The notes: a model not told the origin generated them from the sequence alone. A stretch of 64,000 nt of DNA from Actinomycetospora straminea (GCF_028737255.1 NZ_JAQZAN010000010.1:62001-126000); one strand, 5' to 3'. Positions 8,210 to 17,475 are shown, numbered from the stretch's first letter. Numbers and translations: made by a program.

Positions 8210-8558
8210 CCCTGCCGGGGGCACGCATTGCCCGGCTCGCACGCACAGCGGTGCGTGGGCCGCCCAAGGAGGGCCCACGGGGGACACCGATCGGGCAGGT
8301 CTCGGCCTTCACCTCCAGAATGGGGACGGGGCTGTCGAGCAGGAGCCGCTGGGCGAGGCCGCCGAGCAACGCCTTGCTCACCGGCGCCCGCAAGACGTCT
8401 TTCCACCCACTCCATGGTGGCCGCATCGGCGTCCTGGTTCCGTTTCACAGCGTGTCACGCGTCTCAACCTCATGCTGAGCTTTAGGGTCCGCCCGAACCT
8501 CGCGGAGGGCAGTCCGCGCGGCGTCGGTGACCGTGCCAGACGACAGGGAGACCAAGAG
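8210..8558. other. Intergenic stretch
   Basis: About 350 bases between the SPFH gene and the first MW-family gene. The only signal is a possible universal-stress-protein fragment on the minus strand at 8292-8426. Confidence 0.35.
8292..8426 (-). pseudogene. Possible universal stress protein C-terminal fragment
   Basis: A minus-strand frame reads GWKDVLRAPVSKALLGGLAQ then RLLLDSPVPILEVKAE. This resembles the last helix and strand of UspA-type domains (a Gly-Ser-x-Ser/Ala-x-x-Leu helix followed by S-P-V-P-V-L-V-V). Nothing upstream on that strand continues the Usp fold and there is no start codon with a ribosome binding site, so at most it is a remnant. Could be a chance match. Confidence 0.25.
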
Positions 8559-9032
8559 ATGTGGGAATGGCGGGAGGACGCGAGGCGCGAAGGGCGACGG
8601 CTCGATGCGGTCGACACCTGGGCTGGGCAGGCGCGCGACGAGCGGGCGGACGAATCGACGCCGATCTTTCGCGCCATGGCGGCGGCCTGGGAGGACCGGG
8701 GGCGGCAGGTCGCCAGCGGCCGCAACGGCGTCGACACCACCCGCCACGATGAGCGGCATCCGGGGATTCCCGTACCGCGTTCGGGTTCGGGAGCGTCGCC
8801 GGATCAGTGGCTGCACGACGTCGGCCGCTCGCGGACTCTCGCATCGATGAACAGGACGCCGCCCCGCCCGTCGGTCAGCACGCCCGACGGCGAGCTCGAG
8901 TATCGCGCGAAGCACCGACGTGAGTCGCAAGCGATGACGCCGACAGCTGGCGGTCAGCACGCCCTGCAGCTGGACGAGGACGACACCGGCCGCCACATCT
9001 GCAAGATCGTCTGGCTGGTGCCCCGAACGTGA
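8559..9032 (+). CDS. Uncharacterised MW-family protein (copy A)
   Basis: A 157-residue hydrophilic protein starting MWEWREDARREGRRLD at the ATG at 8559, with AGGGAG nearby as ribosome binding site (about 8546-8551). The middle has STPIFRAMAAAWEDRGRQ. Both segments recur in the minus-strand gene at 10078-10893 (MWQWQ...GRSLDEY and TPIFQAVASEWERH), and both proteins carry a GGxHAL segment near the C terminus, so the two are paralogues. No membrane segment, signal peptide or known domain is seen; much of the sequence is Arg/Gly/Pro/Ser-rich and probably disordered. The last dozen residues (RHICKIVWLVPRT) look unlike the rest and may follow a small frameshift. Function unknown. Confidence 0.55.
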   Translation: MWEWREDARREGRRLDAVDTWAGQARDERADESTPIFRAMAAAWEDRGRQVASGRNGVDTTRHDERHPGIPVPRSGSGASPDQWLHDVGRSRTLASMNRTPPRPSVSTPDGELEYRAKHRRESQAMTPTAGGQHALQLDEDDTGRHICKIVWLVPRT

Positions 9033-9595
9033 TGGCGCGCGGCCGGCACTCCTGCCGACCGGTGCGGGCGACGCCTGACGTGCTCGGCAGACGAGCGTCG
9101 AGGGGCCGGTGAGCTGCCCCAGGGGTAGCCGGCGCTCGTCGTCGCACAGGTGCGCATTGATGCCCTGACCCCGTCATCGAGGTGCTCGATCCCCGGTCTC
9201 GTCGAGGAGTTCCGCAGCGTGTGGTCTTCGACCCGCCTTCACGCCCGAACAAGCACCACGACACACCCTCCCGATGGCAGCTCGACGACCCGGTCGGGGC
9301 GTGTCGGTAGTGGAGCAGTACGGGAGCAGCGGGCGGCCTGGCGGGCCGGACGACGCCGGCGGCCCGCGCGAGCATCGGGGACGGCCGCCGTCACCAGGGT
9401 GAACGTCCACTCGGCCGGATCATTGCGTCGTCCCGGATGTACTCGTGCCAGTCGAATGGTCGAACTTGCTCAGAGACTCACTCAGGACCGTAATCCCGGC
9501 GTGATGGAGGGCGACAAGTCAGCAACCCGCCACCCTCGGCGGGGCACCCAGGGAGGGGAGTCGGTCTGGCTGCCCTCATCGTCGTGGAGGTGTGG
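9033..9595. other. Intergenic stretch, nothing recognised
   Basis: About 560 bases without a convincing frame on either strand; no hairpin or repeat noticed. It includes the ribosome binding site of the next gene at its right end. Confidence 0.4.
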
Positions 9596-10048
9596 ATGGC
9601 GGTACGCCTCGAGGTCACCCGGACCGGACTGCGTGTGCACTTTTCAGGCCCCGACGTGCTCGCCGCGTGCTCGCGGGGGCTGTTCGTCCCCTACACGCGG
9701 GTCCTCGGGATCCGGGTGATGACACGAGCCGACGCCGTCGCCTCGAGCCCTCACCTTCCCTGTCCGGGCCTGTGGTGGTGGCAGCGCTACCGCGCCGGCT
9801 GCTGGGGAGTCGGTGAACGTCGCCAGCTCTGGAGCGCCCGTCTGGGCACAGACGTGGTGGTCATCTACCTCAGCGGCCGACCGTTCCATCGTGTGGTGGT
9901 GGAGGTCGACGAGCCCGAGCGGGCTCACCGGCGGATCGACGCGGCCCTGTTGCACAGCAAGAAGACCAGCCCGCGACGCGCGCTACGTGGTCACCGGCGA
10001 TCCTCCATCGAGCAATCCATCCCCGAGCCCGCCGGTGCCGACCGTTGA
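9596..10048 (+). CDS. Uncharacterised PH-like protein
   Basis: A 150-residue protein. The ATG at 9596 is preferred over the GTG at 9584 because GGAGG at 9586-9590 sits five bases before it. The sequence alternates strands and turns: MAVRLEVTRTGLRVHFSG, LVPYTRVLGIRVMTR (seen as LFVPYTRVLGIRVMTR), then GLWWWQRYRAGCWGVGERRQLW and DVVVIYLSGRPFHRVVVEVD, ending in a helix. That succession, with a WW pair and a closing helix, resembles bacterial PH domains, although I cannot name a family. No membrane segment is seen. The last 35 residues are Arg/Ser-rich. It lies between the two inverted MW-family genes. Function unknown. Confidence 0.6.
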   Translation: MAVRLEVTRTGLRVHFSGPDVLAACSRGLFVPYTRVLGIRVMTRADAVASSPHLPCPGLWWWQRYRAGCWGVGERRQLWSARLGTDVVVIYLSGRPFHRVVVEVDEPERAHRRIDAALLHSKKTSPRRALRGHRRSSIEQSIPEPAGADR

Positions 10049-10077
10049 CTTCGGTCCGGACTCGGTGGCCGATGGGT

Positions 10078-10893
10078 CTATGTGGATTCGCTGGACGTCG
10101 AGGCCCCTGATGCTGCTCCGATGGTGTTGAGATCTTCGCGCAGCGTCGGTTCGTCCCCATCGCGCGGCTTCAAGGCGTGTCGTCCGCCCTCGGCCGTCGA
10201 CGTGGCCAGCGGCCGGCGCCGCCGTTGCGCGCGACGCGTCAGTTCCTCGTCGATCGAGCGGTTCGGTGGCGGCACCATGCCCGCCGGGTAGACATCGCGC
10301 CCGCTCGCGTCCCGCGGACGCTGGACGGGCAACGGTCCTGACCCCGACCGGGGCTCGGGCACCCAGCCAGACGGAGCCCTCTCGCCGGAGGGCGCGACGC
10401 CCAGCACCTGGCGGCCGGCGACGTCGACGACCCGGGCGCCGCGCGGTGGGGGTGGCGGCACCGCAGGCACCGCTGGCAGATCACGGGTGCGGCCCGGGTC
10501 TCGCGGTCGTTGGACCGGCAGCGGTCCCGTTCTCACACGCGGCGCGGGCGCCCAGGCAACGTGATCCTCCTCGAGGGCGGGCGGGCTGCCCCGGCGATGG
10601 CCGCCGACGTCGTCGCGCTGGTGCCGCTCCCACTCCGACGCGACGGCCTGGAAGATCGGCGTCGGCTCCCAGTCGCCCCGCACTGTCGCGGATGATCCCG
10701 GCACCACGTCCTGCGCACACCCCCAGCGCTGCCCCGGCAGAGTCGGGTCCGGCACCGAGGTCCGGGACTCACTGGTACGCGGGCTTTCCGGTTCGACGAG
10801 CGGCCCCGCGTACGACGACGCCACGTGCCGGCTCTCGCCGCCGTACTCGTCGAGGCTCCGTCCTCCGACTGCGCCCCCCTGCCATTGCCACAT
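10078..10893 (-). CDS. Uncharacterised MW-family protein (copy B)
   Basis: A 271-residue hydrophilic, Pro/Arg-rich protein from the ATG at 10893, with GGGAGG six bases before the start. It begins MWQWQGGAVGGRSLDEYGGE and later has TPIFQAVASEWERHQRDD, both matching the plus-strand paralogue at 8559. A motif GPLPVQRPRD occurs twice, about 70 residues apart, so the longer protein includes an internal duplication of its disordered part. The segment GGRHALKPRDG near the end also has a counterpart in copy A. No enzyme motif or membrane segment is visible. Convergent with the PH-like gene (30-base gap). Confidence 0.55.
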   Translation of the reverse strand: MWQWQGGAVGGRSLDEYGGESRHVASSYAGPLVEPESPRTSESRTSVPDPTLPGQRWGCAQDVVPGSSATVRGDWEPTPIFQAVASEWERHQRDDVGGHRRGSPPALEEDHVAWAPAPRVRTGPLPVQRPRDPGRTRDLPAVPAVPPPPPRGARVVDVAGRQVLGVAPSGERAPSGWVPEPRSGSGPLPVQRPRDASGRDVYPAGMVPPPNRSIDEELTRRAQRRRRPLATSTAEGGRHALKPRDGDEPTLREDLNTIGAASGASTSSEST

Positions 10894-11375
10894 CTCCGGC
10901 CTCCCTTCGCCCCGCTCCCCCGTGGACCGCCGGTGCGCGTCGAGCTCCGCACCACGCGCCTCCGCCGCAAGCCCGGAACCATAAACCTCAAGATGACCTT
11001 GAGATGGGCGGGGTCGGGAGAGGCAGTCGATCACCACCCCGATGCGCCCACCGGGTGGTCTCGGGTCGCGCCAACCGCAGCAGGGAGCCCGCGCCCCGCG
11101 GCCGAGCGCGCTACGCACTACGGCGATACCACGGCCTGTGCGTCGGCGACCTCGTTCATGCGTCCACGTCCGTCTCCCCCTGGACACCCCGCCACGAGGT
11201 CGTCGAGCTACCCCAGAGCCTCCATCCCGAGCCGCACGCCCCGAACTACTACGCGGATGACCCGAACAGACCCCGGTGGGAACTCCGCTTGCACCCTCTT
11301 CGGCGTGGCGGGTAACAGCCACGACCGGTGCATGCGACATCGGACTGAACCACCACCGACGAACGGGGACCGACG
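10894..11375. other. Intergenic stretch, nothing recognised
   Basis: About 480 bases between MW-family copy B and a very small possible gene. Open frames on both strands here lack protein-like composition and ribosome binding sites. Confidence 0.35.
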
Positions 11376-11513
11376 GTGACGGGGACACTACTGATTGCCG
11401 CGGCGGCCTTCTCCCACGCGGCGCTCGGCGCGACGCTGTACGCCGTCGGCCACCGACGTGGCGCTCGACGACGACCGCCTCGGCGGGTGCGGGTCCAGCT
11501 GCATGGCCGGTAG
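11376..11513 (+). CDS. Possible single-span membrane microprotein, 45 residues
   Basis: A GTG at 11376 preceded by GGGGA opens a 45-codon frame ending in TAG. Residues 4-24 (TLLIAAAAFSHAALGATLYAV) form one hydrophobic membrane span. The rest is strongly basic (HRRGARRRPPRRVRVQ), which by the positive-inside rule would put the C terminus in the cytosol. No homologue is recognised. Composition is clearly that of a small membrane protein, but the size makes a chance frame possible. Confidence 0.35.
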   Translation: MTGTLLIAAAAFSHAALGATLYAVGHRRGARRRPPRRVRVQLHGR

Positions 11514-11770
11514 CTGACGGTCGATGTCCAGATCGTGACACCGGAGTGGCGCCGGACCGCTGGGCGATGACCGGGTGGAGCCTTGCGCTGTCGTGGCGCC
11601 CACCGGCGCGGGCTGGCTCACGGGTCACAGGAGCGGTCGAGGTCGTCGGTCACGGCCCCCGGGGTCCTCGGACGGATCGCCGGTGGCCATGCGGACCGGC
11701 AGACCCCTTCATGACCTCCTGCGGTCGCGAGAGCGGAGAACAGTGGTCGGGACGCCACGCCGCGCGGCCC

Positions 11771-12958
11771 TCAGCGGCCGGGCTCGTGGAGACCGAAGAT
11801 GAGGTAGGGGTCGCTCGGGTCCCAGCTGTTGTCCACCTGCGAGCGGCGTCCGATCTCGCGGCATCGCTCGAGGAGTCGGCGACCGAGGTCGAGCTGGGCC
11901 TCCTCCCAGGTCTTCAGGGCGGCCGGGATGTCGCCGCCGGCACCCTCGAGCGCGTCGGCGAGGGCCCATGCGTCGGCTGCGGCCTTGGCCGTCCCGGCCG
12001 CCGCATGGGGGCGCACCGCGAACGCTGCATCCCCGAGGATCGCGACCTGCCCCGCGGTCATCGCCGGGACGTCGATGTCGTAGACGGCCTGGACGAACGG
12101 CTCGCGCGCGCCGTTCACCACCTCCGCGATCGGTGGTGCGAGCTCCCGAGTTGCCGTGGCGCGGAACTCCTCGATGGCCTCGTCACTCAACATCCCGGGC
12201 GGCACGGACACTTTCCGCGGTTGGCCATCTCGACCGGCGAGCAGCCGGTCGAAAGGTGCGCCGGGAGCGACGTTGCGGTACCAGACGTAGTTGGACAACC
12301 GTTCGCCCGGCTGCACGGCCCCCCCAGGGCCCGGGATCGGATAGACGAGAACGTGGCTGTCGCGGATCACCTGATAGGTGATGGCGTCGCGCAGTTCGGC
12401 AAACGTCTCCGGGCGGAGATCCTCCTCGGGCACGGTGCCGCGATAGGCGACGTAGCCGGAGTAGCGCGACCGGGCGGAGGGGAAGAGCGTCTCGCGGGTC
12501 AGGGAGTTGATGCCGTCGGCGGCCACGAGTAGGTCGCACTCGTCGCGCGCCCCGTCGGCGAAGGTGATCTCCACACCTTCGTGGAGCTGCCGGAAGGACG
12601 TCATCTCGCGGCCGAGGTGGTAGCGCTCGGCGTCGAAGATTCGCAGCAGCTCCCGGTAGATGGCGTTCCACGAGGAGAAGCGGTAGTGGTGCTCGGCCTG
12701 GTAGCGGCGGGACCCGTCGGACCACAGATAGCGGATCCACCCGGTCCGGGAACAGAACGTGTCCGGGTCGACGGCGGTCCGCTCGCGGAAGTAGCGGATG
12801 GTCGCGTCGAGGACGGCGATCCCCGCCCCGCGGGCGTCGAGCTCGGATCGTGACCGCTCGTAGATGTGGACGTCACAGCCCAGATCGCCCAGCAGGAGGC
12901 CCGCCGTCAGACCCCCGATGGAGCCGCCGACGACGGCCACTCGTGGGTTCGAGCCCAT
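11771..12958 (-). CDS. FAD-dependent aromatic monooxygenase (UbiH/PHBH type)
   Basis: A 395-residue protein from the ATG at 12958. The Rossmann motif VVGGSIGGLTAGLLLGDLG with E at the end of the second strand (IYERS) binds FAD ADP. The motif ECDLLVAADGINS is the DG fingerprint and VAILGDAAFAVRPHAAAGTAKAAADA the GD motif, so all three class A flavoprotein hydroxylase motifs are present. These enzymes hydroxylate aromatic or related rings with NAD(P)H and O2. The start overlaps nothing but lies two bases after the stop of the PNPOx-like gene, so the two are translationally coupled. The substrate is not deducible; 2,6-dihydroxypyridine and hydroxybenzoate hydroxylases are among the relatives. 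Confidence 0.85.
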   Translation of the reverse strand: MGSNPRVAVVGGSIGGLTAGLLLGDLGCDVHIYERSRSELDARGAGIAVLDATIRYFRERTAVDPDTFCSRTGWIRYLWSDGSRRYQAEHHYRFSSWNAIYRELLRIFDAERYHLGREMTSFRQLHEGVEITFADGARDECDLLVAADGINSLTRETLFPSARSRYSGYVAYRGTVPEEDLRPETFAELRDAITYQVIRDSHVLVYPIPGPGGAVQPGERLSNYVWYRNVAPGAPFDRLLAGRDGQPRKVSVPPGMLSDEAIEEFRATATRELAPPIAEVVNGAREPFVQAVYDIDVPAMTAGQVAILGDAAFAVRPHAAAGTAKAAADAWALADALEGAGGDIPAALKTWEEAQLDLGRRLLERCREIGRRSQVDNSWDPSDPYLIFGLHEPGR

Positions 12959-12960
12959 CG

Positions 12961-13482
12961 TCAGGGACGCCCGAACGTCGCGATCTTGTCGACCGACAGC
13001 TCGAAGAGGATGCGGCTCTCGCCGACCGACTCGTCGCGCAACCCGTATGCGGAGTCCTGACCTGTATATTTCCGCCAGATTCGGTCGACCTGGTCCGTGA
13101 CGCGTTTGCCGTCGCTGGGGTGGTCCTCGGGGATCTCGCGGCGGACCGTGGTCTTGATCGATACCCAGTGGTAGGCGTTCTGCGGGTTCATCAGGAGGAA
13201 CGTCGCGTGCGGTGTCGCGCGCAGCCACTCCACTTTCTTGCGGTGGTGGGCGAGGTTGAGCAGCACGACCTCGCCTTCGTAGTCGAACCACACCGGCGTC
13301 AGATTCGGCAGGCCGTCCCGCCCCACCACCGCCACCGTCGCCGTGACCGGCTCGTCGAGGAGCTGCTTGTACATCGGGTCGAGATCCGCCAGCGTCGTGA
13401 TCGCCCCGCGGTCACCGACGGTGAACTGCCCGGGCTGCGTCCCTTCGGAGACATCTCGAATGTTGGCGACGACGATGCTCAC
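12961..13482 (-). CDS. Pyridoxamine 5'-phosphate oxidase-family flavoprotein
   Basis: A 173-residue split-barrel protein. DEPVTATVAVVGRDGLPNLTPVWFDYEGEVVLLNLAHHRKKVEWLRATPHATFLLMNPQNAYHWVSIK has the order of a PNPOx/F420-binding split barrel: G-x-P-x-x-T-P-V-W for the cofactor loop, N-x-x-x-x-x-K-x-x-x-L for the phosphate-binding helix and the late WVSI strand. Actinobacterial members bind FMN, haem or coenzyme F420; which one is used here cannot be told. It is the first gene of a two-gene unit with the FAD monooxygenase, so it may supply reduced cofactor or act on the same substrate. Divergent from the TPP enzyme gene. Confidence 0.8.
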   Translation of the reverse strand: MSIVVANIRDVSEGTQPGQFTVGDRGAITTLADLDPMYKQLLDEPVTATVAVVGRDGLPNLTPVWFDYEGEVVLLNLAHHRKKVEWLRATPHATFLLMNPQNAYHWVSIKTTVRREIPEDHPSDGKRVTDQVDRIWRKYTGQDSAYGLRDESVGESRILFELSVDKIATFGRP

Positions 13483-13625
13483 GGTGGGCCTCCCGGTGGC
13501 GGTGCTGGTGGATCACCTCGAGGCGAGCGTAGGTTTCCGTGATCCAGGGCACAACGCCGTCGCCCTCCCCGCGAACGGAGCGCCACCGCAGCGATGCCTT
13601 TCTCGACACGTCGTCAACGGCCTCC

Positions 13626-15197
13626 GTGGTGACCGTCGGTCCGCGTGCCCTCGCCACCGCCCTCGTCCGCGCCTGGCGCGATGCCGGGACCTCGGTGCTG
13701 TTCGGAGTCCCCGGTGGCGGAGCAAACCTCGACGTCGTCGGAGCGGCCGCGGAGGACGGCATCCGCTTCGTCCTGACCCACGACGAGACCGCGGCAGGGA
13801 TCATGGCCTCCACGCACGGGCTGCTCACCGGCACGGTCGGCGCGGCGGTGGTCACCCGTGGCCCCGGAGCGACCGCCGCCGCCACCGGACTCGCCCAGGC
13901 CACGCTCGACCGGTCCCCGCTCCTGCTCGTCAGCGACACCGTTCCGGAGCGGTCAGCTGCCCGCGTCGCGCACCAGCGCATCGACGAGCAGGCCATGACG
14001 CGACCGATCGCGAAATGGTCGGGGACTCTGGGGACAGAGAACCCGGCACAGGTCGCGGCCGCTGCTGTCGGTCTTGCTCGTCGAGGACCGGCCGGCGGGG
14101 TTCACCTGAGCATGGACCCGACCGCCCCTGGCAGCTCGCCGCCACCGTCGAGCGCGGACGCGGCCCTCGACGAGGGTGCGACGGATCGAGCTTCCGCGAT
14201 GATGACCCGGGCCAAGCGCCCCGTCGTCCTCGTCGGCCTCGCCGCAACAGACCATCCGGGCCTGGCCGACGCCCTGCTCGCGACGGGCCTGCCCGTCCTC
14301 TGCACCTACCAGGCCAAGGGCGCCGTGCCGGATGCCCGCTCCGCGGGCTTGTTCACCGGAGGAGTGCTGGAGCGCCCGCTGCTGGACCGAGCCGACATCG
14401 TCCTCGCGGTCGGCGTGGACCCCGTCGAACTGATTCCAGCTCGCTGGCCGTACGAGGCGCCCGTGGTCATGCTGCATCCCGAGCCGGTGGACGGCAGCTG
14501 GTTCGGCGACCCGGAGATCGTCGTGGGCCCCCTCGCGACCACCCTTCCCACCGTCCTCGGCGACGCGTTCCACCGTTGGGAGTCGGGCACGGCCGAGGAC
14601 GCCCGCCGCGAGGCGCTCGACACGCTCGAGACCGGCGGTGGCGAGTTCGGGCCCCATGACGTGGTGCGCGAGGTTGCGCGGGCGGTCGGCAGCTCGACCA
14701 CGCTGACGGTCGACGCCGGCGCACACATGCTGGTGGCGATGCCGTTCTGGGAGGCGACGGCCCCCCGCCGGGTCCTGATCTCCAACGGCCTGGCGACCAT
14801 GGGGTTCTCGCTGCCCGCAGCGGTGGGCGCGGCGCTCGCCCGCCCCGGCTCTCCCGTGGTGTGTTTCGTCGGCGACGGCGGACTGGGGATGACCCTGGCT
14901 GAGCTCGAGACGGTCGTCCGGCTCGATCTCGACGTCACCGTCGTGGTCTTCAACGACGCCGCGCTCAGCCTCATCGAGATCAAGCAGACTGACGGGCAGG
15001 GCGACGCGAACGCGGTGCGCTATGGGACCACCGACTTCGCGGCCATCGCCTCCGGCATGGGGATGCGAGCCACGATCGCGGAGCACCGGCAGGCGCTCCG
15101 GCACGAGCTCGACCAAGCCCGGACGGGCCCTCGCCTGATCGACGTCCGCATCAGCCCGGCCACTTATGCACACGTCCTGACCGCCACCCGGGGGTGA
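13626..15197 (+). CDS. TPP-dependent decarboxylase/synthase (acetolactate synthase-like)
   Basis: About 523 residues from the GTG at 13626; the frame is open back to a GTG at 13539, but the extra 29 residues lack similarity and would leave only 56 bases for the divergent promoter. Domain order is Pyr (LFGVPGGGANLDVV, catalytic Glu in LTHDETAAGIMA), central domain (around KRPVVLVGLAA) and PP domain with the TPP/Mg motif GDGGLGMTLAELETVVRLDLDVTVVVFNDAALSLI (about 15 residues shown by key points GDGG and FND). Relatives include acetolactate synthase, benzoylformate decarboxylase and sulphoacetaldehyde acetyltransferase. It stands alone, opposite the PNPOx gene, so a catabolic 2-oxoacid decarboxylase is more likely than valine synthesis. 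Confidence 0.85.
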   Translation: MVTVGPRALATALVRAWRDAGTSVLFGVPGGGANLDVVGAAAEDGIRFVLTHDETAAGIMASTHGLLTGTVGAAVVTRGPGATAAATGLAQATLDRSPLLLVSDTVPERSAARVAHQRIDEQAMTRPIAKWSGTLGTENPAQVAAAAVGLARRGPAGGVHLSMDPTAPGSSPPPSSADAALDEGATDRASAMMTRAKRPVVLVGLAATDHPGLADALLATGLPVLCTYQAKGAVPDARSAGLFTGGVLERPLLDRADIVLAVGVDPVELIPARWPYEAPVVMLHPEPVDGSWFGDPEIVVGPLATTLPTVLGDAFHRWESGTAEDARREALDTLETGGGEFGPHDVVREVARAVGSSTTLTVDAGAHMLVAMPFWEATAPRRVLISNGLATMGFSLPAAVGAALARPGSPVVCFVGDGGLGMTLAELETVVRLDLDVTVVVFNDAALSLIEIKQTDGQGDANAVRYGTTDFAAIASGMGMRATIAEHRQALRHELDQARTGPRLIDVRISPATYAHVLTATRG

Positions 15198-15205
15198 GGC
15201 CCCCG
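15189..15205 (+). terminator. Short GC hairpin at the stop of the TPP enzyme gene
   Basis: CGGGGG at 15189-15194 pairs with CCCCCG at 15200-15205 around a five-base loop that includes the TGA stop. There is no U-tract. It could act as a weak terminator between the convergent TPP and thioesterase genes. Confidence 0.3.
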
Positions 15206-15386
15206 CCGCATCACTGTCGCGGGAGGTCCTCGTCGTGGTCGAAACGATGGCGACCGAGCGGAGCACATCCCGCGACCCGGTGGTCATCTCGCAGGCGGCG
15301 CTCGTGGCCGTCTTACGTGCAGACCACGGTCGGCTTCACCCCGCAGCGCGACCAGCCCGGGCTGATGGGGCCGCGGTCCGACGGCT

Positions 15387-15863
15387 CTACAGCGAGGGCG
15401 CCGCGTGGCTCGCCGGTGCCGAGGAACCCGGCGTGCCCGTGTCGCGAAGGCCGTCGGACGAGAGCCCGGCTCGCAGGTGCTCCGGCCATGGGGCGGCGCG
15501 ACCGTCGGCGCCGACGTGGACCACGGTGTGGTGGCCCTCGACGCACAGCTCATCGTCACGGGTGATGTGCCAGCGGAAAGTGACCGAGGTCCGTCCCGAC
15601 GCGGCCACGCCGAGTCGGACCTCGATCTCGTCATCGAACTCCAGCGCCCGGTGGTAGACGGCGTCGGTGGATCGGCGCGGGTAGGGACCGGCCTCGTCGC
15701 GGTCGCGGCCGAGGCGACGTAGCAGGGCGTGCTCGGCGAGCTCTGCCCAGCGGAAGACGGCGGTCCAGTGGATGCGTCCGCCGGCGTCGGTGTCGGCCCA
15801 GGCGACGCGCAGGCGCTCGGTGTGGAGCACGGTGGGGTCGACGGTCTCGTCGACGCCGGTCAC
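15387..15863 (-). CDS. Hotdog-fold acyl-CoA thioesterase (4HBT type)
   Basis: A 158-residue protein. LRVAWADTDAGGRIHWTAVFRWAELAEHALL is the 4-hydroxybenzoyl-CoA thioesterase motif with the catalytic Asp (WADTDAGG) and the long hotdog helix; VYHRALEFDDEIEVRLGVAASGRTSVTFRW and CVEGHHTVVHV complete the sheet. The GTG start at 15863 overlaps the TGA of the upstream CoA ligase by four bases (GTGA), so the two are co-translated. It would release free acid from a CoA thioester or recycle CoA when the ligase product stalls. The last 25 residues are low complexity. Confidence 0.85.
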   Translation of the reverse strand: MTGVDETVDPTVLHTERLRVAWADTDAGGRIHWTAVFRWAELAEHALLRRLGRDRDEAGPYPRRSTDAVYHRALEFDDEIEVRLGVAASGRTSVTFRWHITRDDELCVEGHHTVVHVGADGRAAPWPEHLRAGLSSDGLRDTGTPGSSAPASHAAPSL

Positions 15864-17470
15864 GACGGGTCCCCGATCGGTGCGTAGGTGGCGCGCAGTC
15901 CTCGCTTGTCGATCTTCCCGACGGCGGTCTTGGGGATGGCCTCGACGAGGGTGATGCGTTCGGGGAGCCACCAGCGCGCCACCGAGGGCGCGATGAAGGC
16001 GCGCAGCTCCTCGGGGGTCACCCTCCGGTCCGGGTGCGTGACCACGAGGGCGAGGGGACGCTCGCCCCACTTCTCGTCGACGACACCGATGACGGCGGCC
16101 TCGGCGACGGCCGGGTGGGCGAGGATGGCGTTCTCCAGCGCCGGCGTCGAGATCCACTCTCCGCCGGACTTGACGACGTCCTTGGCCCGATCGGCGATGC
16201 GCACCCACCCCCGCGGATCGATCGTGACGATGTCCCCGGTCCGGAACCACCCGTCGGCGGTCCACTGCTCCGCGCTCGCCTCGGGCGCCTCGAGGTACTC
16301 CCTCGCCACCCACGGTCCGCGGATCTCCAGCTCGCCGAGGGTCGTCGCGTCCCACGGGACCTCCACGTCCTCGGCCCGGGCGCGGATCTCCAGCAGCGGC
16401 AGCGGACGCCCCTGGCTGTGCCGCACCGACTCGAGCTCGCCGGGCGGGAGCGCCCGTTCCTGCACTCCGGGCTCAGCGATCAACCCCATGATCAGCTCGG
16501 TCATGCCCCAGGTGTGCACGACGGTCAGGCCGTGGCGGTCGCGGAACCCTTCGATCATCGTCGGCGGGGCGGTCGAGCCGCCCGAGAGGATGGCGCGCAG
16601 CCGGCTGACGTCGTGCTTCCCCGGAGCGGCGTCGAGCTCCCGGAGCACCGAGGTCCACACGGTGGGCACGCCCCCGGTCATCGTGACCTGCTCGTCCTCG
16701 ATCAGCTCGAGCAGGCTCGCCGCATCGAGGAACGGGCCGGGGAGCACGAGACCTGCCCCGAGCAGTGCGCTGGTGTACGGCCAGCCCCACGCCAACGCGT
16801 GGTACATCGGGACGACCGGCATGACGACGTCCTCGTCGCGGAGGCCCAGCCACCCCTGCAGGGAGCTCGACAGCGCGTGCAGGACCAGGGCGCGGTGGGA
16901 CACCTCGACGCCCTTGGGACGTCCCGTCGTCCCGCTGGTGTAGCCGAGCAGGGCCGTCGCGTGCTCGTCGATCTCCGCGGGCGTCCACTGCTCCTCTCCG
17001 GTGGCGAGGAGCTCCTCGTAATCGACCGCTCCCGCGTGCGCGTCGCCGCTGCCCCCGATGACGACGACCCGGTCGAAAGGCACGCCGTCGGCGGTGGCGC
17101 GCAGATGCTCGAGCAGCGGAAGGAACGACGCGTCCACGAACAGCACGGCATCGCGGGCGTGGGTGGCGATCCAGGCGATGTCCTCGTGGTGCAGGCGCGG
17201 GTTGAGCGGGTGCAGCACCAGCCCGGCCATCGGGACGCCGTAGTAGAGCTCGAGGTGCTGGCGGTGGCTCCAGCACAGGCTCGCCACCCGGGTGTCGGGT
17301 GCCAGGTGGAAACCCTGCAGGGCGGAGGCGAGACGCCGAGCGCGTCGCCCGACACCCGCCCAGTCGCTGCGGTGCAGGCTGCGGTCCGGCTCGCGGGAGA
17401 CGACCTCGCGGCGCGGGGAGAACTGCTCGGCGCGGCGCAGCACCGCCGTGATCGTGAGCTCGGTGTCCAT
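15860..17470 (-). CDS. Acyl/aryl-CoA ligase (ANL superfamily)
   Basis: A 536-residue AMP-forming ligase. The P-loop is [18 protein letters not shown] at about residue 180, the aromatic/ATP motif VVHTWGMTE, the DGWFRTGDI hinge region and the catalytic lysine in [16 protein letters not shown]. The ATG at 17470 is used, with AAGG nine bases ahead; a GTG at 17479 would overlap the upstream stop. Length and motifs fit medium-chain or aryl fatty-acid-type ligases such as the alkK/FadD3-like group. It lies between the O-demethylase-like gene and the thioesterase, so its substrate may be an acid made by that enzyme. Confidence 0.9.
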   Translation of the reverse strand: MDTELTITAVLRRAEQFSPRREVVSREPDRSLHRSDWAGVGRRARRLASALQGFHLAPDTRVASLCWSHRQHLELYYGVPMAGLVLHPLNPRLHHEDIAWIATHARDAVLFVDASFLPLLEHLRATADGVPFDRVVVIGGSGDAHAGAVDYEELLATGEEQWTPAEIDEHATALLGYTSGTTGRPKGVEVSHRALVLHALSSSLQGWLGLRDEDVVMPVVPMYHALAWGWPYTSALLGAGLVLPGPFLDAASLLELIEDEQVTMTGGVPTVWTSVLRELDAAPGKHDVSRLRAILSGGSTAPPTMIEGFRDRHGLTVVHTWGMTELIMGLIAEPGVQERALPPGELESVRHSQGRPLPLLEIRARAEDVEVPWDATTLGELEIRGPWVAREYLEAPEASAEQWTADGWFRTGDIVTIDPRGWVRIADRAKDVVKSGGEWISTPALENAILAHPAVAEAAVIGVVDEKWGERPLALVVTHPDRRVTPEELRAFIAPSVARWWLPERITLVEAIPKTAVGKIDKRGLRATYAPIGDPS

Positions 17471-17475
17471 GACCG

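Noticed and set aside
11276-12532. 418-codon plus-strand frame opposite the FAD monooxygenase
   Set aside because: The minus-strand protein has all flavoprotein motifs; this frame is low in protein-like features and lacks a ribosome binding site.
15235-15657. 140-codon plus-strand gene after the TPP enzyme
   Set aside because: Most of it is antisense to the thioesterase and its composition is not protein-like.
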